A DNA stretch of 64,000 nt from Castellaniella sp040276065 (GTDB taxonomy: Bacteria; Pseudomonadota; Gammaproteobacteria; Burkholderiales; Burkholderiaceae_B): contig NZ_JBELOI010000006.1 of assembly GCF_040276065.1 (NCBI RefSeq), positions 124,001-188,000 on the forward strand, read 5' to 3'. Position numbers and translations under genes: made by a program. Of this stretch, positions 56,201-64,000 are shown piece after piece. The notes under the pieces are model-generated. The model was not told the origin of the DNA. It did not search any database and saw only the letters and a list, made by a program, of their open reading frames with translations. Positions within the stretch are counted from its first letter, which is position 1; each line of letters starts with the position of its first letter.

Positions 56201-58984
56201 CGAGTGGCCCGCGGCCAGCAGCTTGCGGAAGGCGCGCATCAGGCGCGCGATGTCGTCGAAATGCAGGCCCGTGGTCGGCTCGTCGAACAGGAACAGGCTG
56301 CCCCGGGTGGCCAGGCGCTGCCGGGAGGTGTGGGTCTTTGCGGCCTGGGCCAGGTGGCCGGCGAGCTTCAGGCGCTGGGCCTCGCCGCCCGACAGCGTGG
56401 GCACGGGCTGGCCCAGGCGCAGGTACTCGAGGCCCACGTCGGCCAGCGGCGCCAGCGCCCATTGCACGTCGCGCAGGCCCTTGAAGAAATCCAGCGCCTC
56501 GCTGACCGTCATGTCCAGGACCTCGTCGATCGAGGCGTCGCGGCCCATGTGCTCGATGCGGACCTCGAGGATCTGCGGCCGGAAGCGCCGACCGTCGCAG
56601 TCCGGGCAGCGCAGGTACACGTCCGACAGGAATTGCATCTCGACATGCTCGAAGCCCGTGCCGCCGCAGCCCGGACAACGGCCGTCGCCGGTGTTGAAGC
56701 TGAAGGTACCCGCCGTGTAGCCGCGCTCGCGCGCCATGGGCGCGGCGGCGAACAGCTTGCGGATCGCGTCGAAGGCGCCGACATAGCTCGCCGGGTTCGA
56801 GCGCGCGGTCTTGCCGATCGGCGCCTGATCCACCAGCACGATATCGGCAAGCCGTTCGGCGCCCAGCAGGGCGTCGTGCGCGCCCGGCGCCTCGGTCGGC
56901 CGGCCCAACTGCTTGAGCATCGCCGGGTACAGCACATCCTGGACCAGCGTCGATTTGCCCGAGCCCGATACGCCCGTCAGGCACACCAGGCGGCCGAGGG
57001 GGATGGAGACCGAGAGGTTTTGCAGGTTGTTCGCCCGGACGCCTTGCAGGATCAGGCGTGGCGTGGCGTCGGCCACCGGCATGGGGCGCGGCGCCTCGAT
57101 CCGCGCCTCGCCGCTCAGGTAGCGGCCCGTCAGCGTGTCCGAACGCGCCAGGGCCTCGGGCGTGCCGTCGAACATGATGCGCCCGCCGCGCTCGCCTGGC
57201 CCGGGGCCGATGTCCAGGACGCGGTCGGCGGCGACCATGACCTGCGGATCGTGCTCGACCACCACCAGCGTGTTGCCGTGCGTGCGCAGGCGGTGCATCA
57301 CCTGCACGATGCGGTGGATGTCGCGCGGATGCAGGCCGATCGAGGGCTCGTCCAGCACGAACAAGGTGTTCACCAGCGAGGTGCCCAGCGCCGTCGTCAG
57401 GTTGATGCGCTGGACCTCGCCGCCCGACAAGGTGCGGCTCTGCCGGTCCAGCGACAGATAGCCCAGCCCCACATCGCAGAGGAAGCGCAGGCGCGTGCGA
57501 ACCTCGTCGAGCAGTTGGCCCAGGGCCTCGTCGACCGCCTGGCCGAATTCGATGCGTTCGAAGCATTCACGCACGCGCTCGATGGGCAGGCGCATCAGGT
57601 CGTGCAGGCCCAGGCCGGGCAGGGCGTCGAGCTGCGCCGGCGTCCAGCGGGCGTGCACCGGCATGAAGCGCGGGTAGCCGGGTTGCGGCGAGGTATCGCG
57701 CCCCAGCCGCCAGAGCGTCGCGTCGGGCTTGAGGCGCGAGCCGCCGCAATGGGGGCAGGGGGTGTAGCTGCGATACTTGGACAGCAGCACGCGCACGTGC
57801 ATCTTGTAGGCGCGCGACTCGAGCCAGTCGAAAAAGCGCTGGGCGCCGTACCACTGGTGCTTCCAGGCCGAGCGGCCTCCCTTCCAGTCGGGCGCGCCGC
57901 CGATCACCCAGTCGCGCTCGGCGGGCTCGAGCGCGCGCCAGGGCACGTCCAGGCGCACGCCGGCGCGCGGCGCGTACCGCTCCATTTCCTCTTGGCATTC
58001 CTTGTAGCTGGCGGTCTGCCAGGGCTTGATCGCGCCGTCGCGCAGGCTGCGTGACGGGTCCGGCACCACCAGGCCGTAGTCGATGCCCATCACCCGCCCG
58101 AAGCCCCGGCAGTGTTCGCAGGCGCCCAGGGGCGAGTTGAAGGAAAAGGTGCTGGGCAGCGGCGTGCTGTACTCGATGTCGCAGTGGGCGCAATGCAGGC
58201 CCGCACTGAAGCGCCAGTCCTCCTCGGCCTCGTCGAACTGGGCGTGCACCGTCACCCGCCCGTTGCCCTGCGCCAGCGCGGTCTCGAGGGCTTCGTCCAC
58301 GCGCGAGGATTCGGCGTTGCCCAGGCGGAAACGGTCCTGGATCACATGCAGGATGCGCTTGGCCGGGATCGTCTTTGCGGCCTTGCCAGTGGCCTTGCGG
58401 CCGGGCGGCGGCGGAGGCGGAGGCGCGGGGTCCTCGGCGCGGTGAATGCGGGTGTAGCCCTGCTGCTCGAGAAAGCCGCGCACCTCGTCGTCGCTGAAAT
58501 TCGCCGGCACCGCGACCGGGAACGTCACGATCAGGCGCGGGTCGCGGGCCGCGCAGCGCGCGGCGAGCCGACGGGCGATGCTCGCGGGCGTGTCGCGCTC
58601 GACCGGTCGTGCGCAGCCCGCGCAGTGCAGATGGCCCACGCGCGCGTAGAGCAGTTTCAGGTGGTCGTTGAGCTCGGTCATGGTGCCCACGGTGCTGCGC
58701 GAATTGCGCACCGGGTTCACCTGGTCGATGGCGATCGCGGGCAAAATCCCCTCGATGCGGTCGACCTGTGGTTTATCCATGCGGTCGAGGAACTGCCGCG
58801 CGTAGGGCGAAAAGGTCTCTACATAGCGGCGCTGGCCCTCGGCATAGAGGGTGTCGAAGGCGAGCGAACTCTTGCCCGATCCGGATACGCCGGTGATGAC
58901 CAGCAGTTCCCCCGTGTTGATGGTGACATTGAGATTCTTGAGGTTGTTCTGGCGTGCGCCGACGATGCGGATGGGAGCGTTCAT
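53285..58984 (-). CDS. uvrA: Double-length UvrA (tandem excinuclease ABC subunit A)
   Basis: A 1,899-residue protein made of two complete UvrA units in one chain. Walker A motifs (GVSGSGKS) occur four times, near residues 33, 671, 1040 and 1570, each with an LSGGE signature and DEP Walker B. The second unit starts near 1010 (IHIVNAREHNLKGIDVHIPR). Several Cys pairs form zinc modules in both halves (CAGC, CPHCGG, CPGCGGTG, CPDCH, CPSCG, CTHCFGTG, CPECEG). A proline run lies near residue 195. Normal UvrA dimerises; here one chain could form the dimer. Such dimeric forms are known, e.g. in Chlamydia. It recognises DNA damage for UvrBC. Confidence 0.93.
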   Translation of the reverse strand: MNAPIRIVGARQNNLKNLNVTINTGELLVITGVSGSGKSSLAFDTLYAEGQRRYVETFSPYARQFLDRMDKPQVDRIEGILPAIAIDQVNPVRNSRSTVGTMTELNDHLKLLYARVGHLHCAGCARPVERDTPASIARRLAARCAARDPRLIVTFPVAVPANFSDDEVRGFLEQQGYTRIHRAEDPAPPPPPPPGRKATGKAAKTIPAKRILHVIQDRFRLGNAESSRVDEALETALAQGNGRVTVHAQFDEAEEDWRFSAGLHCAHCDIEYSTPLPSTFSFNSPLGACEHCRGFGRVMGIDYGLVVPDPSRSLRDGAIKPWQTASYKECQEEMERYAPRAGVRLDVPWRALEPAERDWVIGGAPDWKGGRSAWKHQWYGAQRFFDWLESRAYKMHVRVLLSKYRSYTPCPHCGGSRLKPDATLWRLGRDTSPQPGYPRFMPVHARWTPAQLDALPGLGLHDLMRLPIERVRECFERIEFGQAVDEALGQLLDEVRTRLRFLCDVGLGYLSLDRQSRTLSGGEVQRINLTTALGTSLVNTLFVLDEPSIGLHPRDIHRIVQVMHRLRTHGNTLVVVEHDPQVMVAADRVLDIGPGPGERGGRIMFDGTPEALARSDTLTGRYLSGEARIEAPRPMPVADATPRLILQGVRANNLQNLSVSIPLGRLVCLTGVSGSGKSTLVQDVLYPAMLKQLGRPTEAPGAHDALLGAERLADIVLVDQAPIGKTARSNPASYVGAFDAIRKLFAAAPMARERGYTAGTFSFNTGDGRCPGCGGTGFEHVEMQFLSDVYLRCPDCDGRRFRPQILEVRIEHMGRDASIDEVLDMTVSEALDFFKGLRDVQWALAPLADVGLEYLRLGQPVPTLSGGEAQRLKLAGHLAQAAKTHTSRQRLATRGSLFLFDEPTTGLHFDDIARLMRAFRKLLAAGHSLLIIEHNLDVIRAADWLIDLGPEGGDQGGRLVAEGTPEALMARGDTHTGRALADYVRDLESRRGLLSEPPTAYAAAVRAEPARDIHIVNAREHNLKGIDVHIPRDAFTVITGVSGSGKSTLAFDILFNEGQRRYLESLNAYARAIVQPAGKPDVDAIYGIPPTVAIEQRTSRGGRKSTVATMTEIHHFLRLLYVKLGTQMCPDCHVAVEPQTPEQIVAQILRDHADQHIGLLAPLVVARKGYYTDLAKWAASHGHTHLRVDGEFIPVAPWPRLDRYREHTIELPVRDLVVDVRDEGALREAVREALALGRGRFSLLTGLTAGNGDLGARRASGLAAQPKTLTFSIKRACPSCGTSFPEPDPRLFSYNSRHGWCTHCFGTGLQLKGFTEDQSGEETAWNEWAGDELAPCPHCKGQRLNRVALAFRWRDRSIAELASMAVSDAQRFFLGISGRGREAEIARDVLAEIRSRLNFMESVGLGYLALDRASPTLSGGEAQRIRLAAQLGSNLQGVCYVLDEPTIGLHPRDNRILLDALARLEDNGNTLVVVEHDEDTIRRAGHVIDIGPGAGVRGGMVVAQGSVEDIMGNPASLTGRYLREPLRHPMAGRRAIEAHTPMIEIIDASLHNLRQVHARIPVGRLSVVTGVSGSGKSTLARDVLLDNLARAVSARKAPAWRGCASIAGWQAIDRVLEVDQTPIGKTPRSCPATYVGFWDDVRKLFAATREARMRGWTSSRFSFNTGEGRCPECEGQGMRTIEMSFLPDVKVPCDACHGARFNQETLGVRWRERSAGDLLRMEVDEAVGHFAAHRKISRALRLMQDVGLGYLTLGQPSPTLSGGEAQRIKLVTELTKAHLDEGLTRTGRASRAPHTLYVLDEPTVGLSTADVEKLIHVLHRLVDAGNTVVVIEHNLDIIAEADWILDLGPEGGEDGGRLVADGSPEHLATAATHTGRVLAEFLARQAGMARRPALPEGAG

Positions 58985-59202
58985 CGCGCCATCATAATCC
59001 GTTCCGGGCACCCCGGGCGCGCAGTCCGTGGCGCGCGCGAGGCCATGTCGACGACCCCGTGCCCGGCGGCCGGGCCGCTCCTTTGATCGAGGTCAGCATC
59101 CGTCCACGCGGTGGCGCGCGCGCGGCCCGCCACAGCCTTATCCTAGAGACATGACGCCGTCCGACCGGACCGCGCCCGTCTTTTCCTTGCCTGGAGCCCG
59201 CC

Positions 59203-59775
59203 ATGATCCGCACCCTCGCCGTGACCCTGCTGAGCCTTGCCGGCTTCGCCGGCCTCTCGCCCGCCCTGGCCGCCGACTACGAGGTCGAGCCGCACCACAC
59301 CTTCGTCACCTTCGAGGTGCTGCACAACGGCACCTCCACCACCCGTGGCCGGTTCGACGCCATCGAGGGCCGGGTATCCTTCGATCCGGCCGCCCGCAGC
59401 GGCCAGGCCGACATCCGCATCGACACCGCCTCGGTCGATAGCGGCTCCGATCCCTTCGACGAGCACCTGCGCGGCGCCGATTTCTTGCACATTGCCCAGT
59501 TTCCCGAGGCGCGCTTCCAGTCCACCGCCTTCGTCTTCGACGGCGAGCGCCTCGCCGCCGTCCGGGGGCGGCTGACCCTGCTGGGCGCCGCCCATGAGGT
59601 CGAGCTGCGCGCCGAGCGCTTCAATTGCTACCAGAACGCGCGCATCGGCCGCGAGGTCTGCGGCGGGGACTTCCAGGCCGAAATCCAGCGCAGCCAATGG
59701 GGCATGGGCTTCGGCCTGCCCGGCATTCCGGACGCCGTGCGCCTGGTCGTCCAGATCGAGGCGATCCGGCAGTAA
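59203..59775 (+). CDS. YceI-family periplasmic protein
   Basis: A 190-aa protein with a signal peptide (residues 1-23, VTLLSLAGFAGLSPALA before ADYEVEP). The mature part is the lipocalin-like YceI beta-barrel: YEVEPHHTFVTFEVLHNGTS, RGRFDAIEGRVSFDPAARSG, DFLHIAQFPEARFQST. The fold binds isoprenoid-type lipids in studied homologues. Two Cys at about 148 and 159 (FNCYQNARIGREVCGGDF) could form a disulfide in the periplasm. Divergent from uvrA, 218 bases away. Confidence 0.92.
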   Translation: MIRTLAVTLLSLAGFAGLSPALAADYEVEPHHTFVTFEVLHNGTSTTRGRFDAIEGRVSFDPAARSGQADIRIDTASVDSGSDPFDEHLRGADFLHIAQFPEARFQSTAFVFDGERLAAVRGRLTLLGAAHEVELRAERFNCYQNARIGREVCGGDFQAEIQRSQWGMGFGLPGIPDAVRLVVQIEAIRQ

Positions 59776-59882
59776 CGCCGCCGCCGGGCCTTGCGTCGAG
59801 GGCCCGGCGCGTCACGGGTAGCTTTTTTGTTAAAATGGTGTGTTTTGCTTTCCACGCCCGAATACAAATCCAGGAGATCCTC

Positions 59883-60011
59883 ATGGCAGAAATCAAACGC
59901 ACGCGCCGCAACACCCTCGAGCGCCGTTGCCTTGGCAAGGCCTTCAAGCGCCTTTTCGCGCGCTCGCCCAAGGGCGTCTTCAAGATGCTGGAAAAGGTCA
60001 AACGCGCCTGA
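59883..60011 (+). CDS. Very basic 42-residue small protein
   Basis: The frame MAEIKRTRRNTLERRCLGKA continues for 22 more residues to EKVKRA. Fifteen of 42 residues are Lys or Arg against three Glu, with one Cys and no hydrophobic segment long enough for a membrane. AGGAGATCCTC lies just before the ATG, TAAAAT at 59831-59836 is a plausible -10, and a clean intrinsic terminator follows at 60044, so this is a complete small transcription unit. I do not recognise the family. RNA, ribosome or DNA binding would fit the composition. Confidence 0.7.
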   Translation: MAEIKRTRRNTLERRCLGKAFKRLFARSPKGVFKMLEKVKRA

Positions 60012-60043
60012 GCGTTTCGTTTTCATACAAATCAGCATCAGGG

Positions 60044-60073
60044 AAAACCACGGGTCGCAAGCCCGTGGTTTTT
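60044..60073. terminator. Intrinsic terminator after the small basic protein gene
   Basis: AAAACCACGGG (60044-60054) and CCCGTGGTTTTT (60062-60073) pair around a 7-base loop, with an A run on one side and T run on the other, so it can work in both directions. It ends the small-gene transcript 33 bases beyond the stop. Confidence 0.88.
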
Positions 60074-60118
60074 CTTTATGGCTATCATGGGTCCAGTTTC
60101 AGAGAGGATTTGTCCGGT

Positions 60119-61069
60119 ATGGTTGGCTGGCGCCATCTGTTTTCCGTTGTCACACCCACATTCAATCGCGCGCACACGCTGGATCGCGTGTATCAGTCCT
60201 TGCGCGAGCAGTCCTTCCAGGATTTCGAGTGGGTGGTGGTGGACGACGGTTCGACGGACGATACGCGTGCGCTCGTCCAGGGCTGGCAACAGGAGGCCAG
60301 CTTCCCCATCCACTATGTGTGGCAGCCCAACCAGCACAAAAAGACCGCCTTCAACAATGGGGTGCGCCATGCGCGCGGGGAATGGCTGGTGGCATTGGAC
60401 AGTGACGACGCCCTGGACCCGAACGCGCTCTACGGCATGGCCCGGTCATGGGAGGACGTCCCCCCGGCGCAGCGCGGCCGCTACGTGGCGATCACCGGCC
60501 TGTGCGCCCGGCCGGATGGTCGCATCGTGGGCGACATGTACCCCGAGGACATCCTGGATGCGACCTCGCTCGACATGACGTTCCGCTACCACGTGCGCGG
60601 CGAGAAATTCGGCTGCCTGCGCACCGACGTGCTGCGCCAGTTCCCGTTTCCCGAGGATATTCCGGGCTTCGTGCCCGAAAGCCTCGTTTGGCGCGCCATC
60701 GCCCGCGCGGGGTACCTCACGCGCTTCGTCAACCAGGTGTTCCGCGTCTATCACGACAGCGACGACAGCCTGTCGCGCCAGGGCCGTGGCGCCGAGAGCG
60801 CGCGCCACGCGCTCGGCCTGTGGCTGCTGGCCCACGATACGGTCGAGTTCTGTCTGGCCTGGTTCCGCTACCAGCCGGGCTCTTTTTTCCTCGCCGCGGC
60901 GCGCTACACGCGCTTTGCCCTGCACATGCGCGACCGCGGCCAGGCCCGGCCCCAGGGCCGGCGCCTGACGCACCCAGCCTCCAGGTTGCTGGTCTGCCTG
61001 ATGTGGCCGGTGGGCGCCGGCCTCTATCTGCGCGACCGCCTCAGCGCGGCGCGCGCGGCCGCCTGTTGA
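60119..61069 (+). CDS. Family 2 glycosyltransferase
   Basis: A 316-aa inverting glycosyltransferase with a GT-A fold. FSVVTPTFNRAHTLDRVYQS at the N-terminus, VVDDGSTDDT (about 40) for nucleotide-sugar binding, HKKTAFNNGVRHARGEWLV and the metal motif ALDSDDALDP (about 93). The second half has an unusual GEKFGCLRTDVLRQFPFPED segment and a hydrophobic C-terminus (LLVCLMWPVGAGLYL), possibly a membrane association. Acceptor unknown; probably surface polysaccharide. It starts after the terminator, so it has its own promoter. Its end overlaps the convergent acidic-tail gene by 29 bases. Confidence 0.88.
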   Translation: MVGWRHLFSVVTPTFNRAHTLDRVYQSLREQSFQDFEWVVVDDGSTDDTRALVQGWQQEASFPIHYVWQPNQHKKTAFNNGVRHARGEWLVALDSDDALDPNALYGMARSWEDVPPAQRGRYVAITGLCARPDGRIVGDMYPEDILDATSLDMTFRYHVRGEKFGCLRTDVLRQFPFPEDIPGFVPESLVWRAIARAGYLTRFVNQVFRVYHDSDDSLSRQGRGAESARHALGLWLLAHDTVEFCLAWFRYQPGSFFLAAARYTRFALHMRDRGQARPQGRRLTHPASRLLVCLMWPVGAGLYLRDRLSAARAAAC

Positions 61070-61565
61070 GCGCCGGGCCGCCCGCGCCGTCGTCCTCGTC
61101 GTCCTCCTCGTCCTCCTCGTCCTCGTCCTCATCGTCGCCGTCCTCATCGTCGCCGTCCTCTTCGGGCGGCGCCTCGCGCAGGTCGAAGGGCAGGAGGTCG
61201 GGCAGCGAGTCCGTCCAGGCGACTTCCTCGCCCTCGCCGTCCACCTTGATGAAGCGCACGCCCTCCAGGGCGCACAATTGGACCGCCCACAGGAACTCGC
61301 ATTCCAGGGGTTGGTCGTCCTCGAGCCTCAGGCCGCCCAGGCCGCCCACGAACCGCGCGCCCGGGCCGCCGGCCTGGACCACGCGCCGCTCGGCGGCGTC
61401 CTCGCCGGGCGCGAGCGGCACCGCGAACAGCGCCCATTCGAATCCCTCGTCGGCCTCGGCAATGATTTCGGCAATGACCGGCTTGCCCATATAGGCGCTG
61501 AGGGCGTCGGCGGTGCGGCCCAGCAGCGTGGCTTCGGCGTCGGTGAATGTCAAGGGTGGCGTCAT
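61041..61565 (-). CDS. Hypothetical protein with long acidic C-terminal tail
   Basis: A 174-aa protein. Residues 1-120 look folded (DAEATLLGRTADALSAYMGK, ARFVGGLGGLRLEDDQPLE). Residues ~130-160 are almost only Glu and Asp, followed by a short basic end (NRRPRAPR). The tail is encoded by near-repeats of GTCCTC and CGTCGT units at about 61088-61160. No family recognised with confidence. The tail could bind basic proteins, metal or nucleic-acid-binding partners. ATG at 61565 is preferred over TTG at 61583. Confidence 0.65.
   Translation of the reverse strand: MTPPLTFTDAEATLLGRTADALSAYMGKPVIAEIIAEADEGFEWALFAVPLAPGEDAAERRVVQAGGPGARFVGGLGGLRLEDDQPLECEFLWAVQLCALEGVRFIKVDGEGEEVAWTDSLPDLLPFDLREAPPEEDGDDEDGDDEDEDEEDEEDDEDDGAGGPALNRRPRAPR
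61088..61160. repeat. Low-complexity hexamer-type repeat encoding the Asp/Glu tail
   Basis: Imperfect tandem units of GTCCTC, GTCGTC and CATCGTCGCC in plus orientation. They read as Glu/Asp codons on the minus strand. Because units are multiples of three, length changes would alter the tail without breaking the frame. Confidence 0.7.
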
Positions 61566-61747
61566 CGGAGGGGTCTCGTGCAAGGGCCCGGGCGTGCCCG
61601 GGCCGGGAGGGGAACCCTGGATTTTAAGGCCTCGGGCGGCGTAGCGTGCCCTTTGGCCCGTCGGCGGGCCGCTCGGCCTACAATCGGGCTTTCCCGCGAC
61701 CGAACGGTTCGGTCCGCTTTTTGCAAGGTAACCCTCACGATTTCCCT

Positions 61748-63421
<1,674 letters not shown>

Positions 63422-63429
63422 TCGCGGCG

Positions 63430-63459
63430 GCCCGTCGCGGACGACCGCCCGCGACGGGC
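63430..63459. repeat. Perfect 11-bp hairpin between ettA and the isochorismatase gene
   Basis: GCCCGTCGCGG (63430-63440) and CCGCGACGGGC (63449-63459) are exact reverse complements with an 8-base loop. No T run follows. It could stabilise the ettA mRNA end or be a weak terminator; it lies 17 bases before the next start codon. Confidence 0.6.
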
Positions 63460-63476
63460 GCTGAACAGGATACGCC

Positions 63477-64000
63477 ATGAACACCCACGCCACGCTGGAA
63501 GCCCACCATTGCATGCTGCTGGTGATCGACATGCAGAACAAGCTCCTGCCCGCCATCCACGACGCCGAGGCATTGCGCGGTCGGGCCGCCCGCATCGCCC
63601 AGGCGGCGCGCCTGCTCGAGGTGCCGGTCTGGGCCACCGAACACTGGCCCGACAAGATCGGCCCCACCCACGCCGACCTGGCGCCGCATATCGACCACAT
63701 CGTCGCCAAAACCCATTTCGACGCCTGCCGCGAGCCCGGCTTCACCGACGAGTTGCCCCGCCACCGTGACCGCGTGTTGCTCATGGGCACCGAAGCACAC
63801 ATCTGCGTGTTACAAACTGGCCTGGGCCTGGCCGCGGCCGGTTTGCGCCCCGCCTTGCTGGCCGATGGCATCGGCTCGCGCCGCGAGTCCGATCGCCTGG
63901 CCGCCTGCGAGCGCTGGCGGCACCACGGCCTGGAAATCCTCACCTCTGAAATGGCCTTGTTCGAATGGCTGCGGACGCCGGCCCACCCACGTTTTCGCGA
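63477..64000 (+). CDS. Isochorismatase-family cysteine hydrolase, cut by window edge
   Basis: 174 residues are visible and the frame is still open at base 64000, probably only a few codons from its end. The catalytic Asp is in LLVIDMQNKLLPAI (about residue 18), Lys in VAKTHFDAC (about 81) and the Cys nucleophile in MGTEAHICVLQTGLGL (about 114), a complete D-K-C triad. The usual non-proline cis-peptide site just before the cysteine is at EAH. Relatives hydrolyse nicotinamide, isochorismate or other amides; this one is nearest the YcaC/uncharacterised group. Substrate not visible. ACAGGA precedes the ATG. Confidence 0.9.
   Translation, partial: MNTHATLEAHHCMLLVIDMQNKLLPAIHDAEALRGRAARIAQAARLLEVPVWATEHWPDKIGPTHADLAPHIDHIVAKTHFDACREPGFTDELPRHRDRVLLMGTEAHICVLQTGLGLAAAGLRPALLADGIGSRRESDRLAACERWRHHGLEILTSEMALFEWLRTPAHPRFR

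Noticed and set aside
55640..58054. An 804-codon plus-strand frame antisense to uvrA
   Set aside because: It mirrors uvrA codon bias and has no recognisable domain or ribosome-binding site.
58985..59202. An SOS (LexA) box in the uvrA-yceI divergent gap
   Set aside because: No CTGT-N8-ACAG-type sequence was found by eye.
61088..61160. A CRISPR-like or regulatory tandem repeat
   Set aside because: The units are 6-9 bases without spacers and simply encode Asp/Glu codons.

Overview
The window is chromosomal DNA of a high-G+C betaproteobacterium, most likely Burkholderiales/Alcaligenaceae (the Bordetella-Achromobacter-Castellaniella group). This rests on the protein sequences, strong G/C-ending codon use, the gene order gap-pgk...fba-purC-purE-purK-tsaC, and a double-length UvrA. 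It is inference from gene content; no rRNA or tRNA gene was seen.

Layout. 1-7029: end of a D-Ala-D-Ala carboxypeptidase (dacB), a complete branched-chain-amino-acid-type ABC transporter operon, upp, and three overlapping small envelope genes (DUF883 / YqjE / YqjK type). 7048-11902: an accessory island between two convergent housekeeping genes, bounded by a 19-bp direct repeat. It holds a DUF2441 gene of visibly lower G+C, the truncated end of a conjugation operon (trbI fragment plus DUF2274 gene), pieces of antitoxin genes, an intact HigB/HigA-like toxin-antitoxin pair, and a tyrosine integrase broken by an in-frame TGA. It looks like the decayed remnant of an integrative conjugative element. 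11905-21502: ubiD, a lytic transglycosylase, an aminotransferase, maeB, a patatin, a barstar-like gene and rsmE.

21688-35858: central carbon and purine genes (tkt, gap, pgk, fba, purC, purE, purK, tsaC). They are interrupted between pgk and fba by a FIST-GGDEF regulator, a mogA-like gene and an old-yellow-enzyme-type oxidoreductase. Pyruvate kinase, usual at this spot in relatives, is absent.

35949-48864: ggt, then after an AT-rich regulatory gap an eleven-gene cluster plus its own Lrp/AsnC regulator: C-S beta-lyase, M14-like DUF2817 hydrolase, glyoxalase-like protein, a NitT/TauT-type ABC transporter with two different permeases, PaaI-type thioesterase, acyl-CoA synthetase, MDR and SDR oxidoreductases. 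This is the most system-like and least familiar part of the window. Together with ggt it could form a route for taking apart glutathione or cysteine S-conjugates and degrading the released thiol or acid; that is a hypothesis.

48888-64000: purU, flavin reductase, pdxH and chaC on the minus strand; tcdA; a class IV aminotransferase; a 1,899-residue tandem UvrA; yceI; a 42-residue very basic small protein with its own terminator; a GT2 glycosyltransferase; a protein with a long acidic tail; ettA; and an isochorismatase-family hydrolase cut by the window edge.
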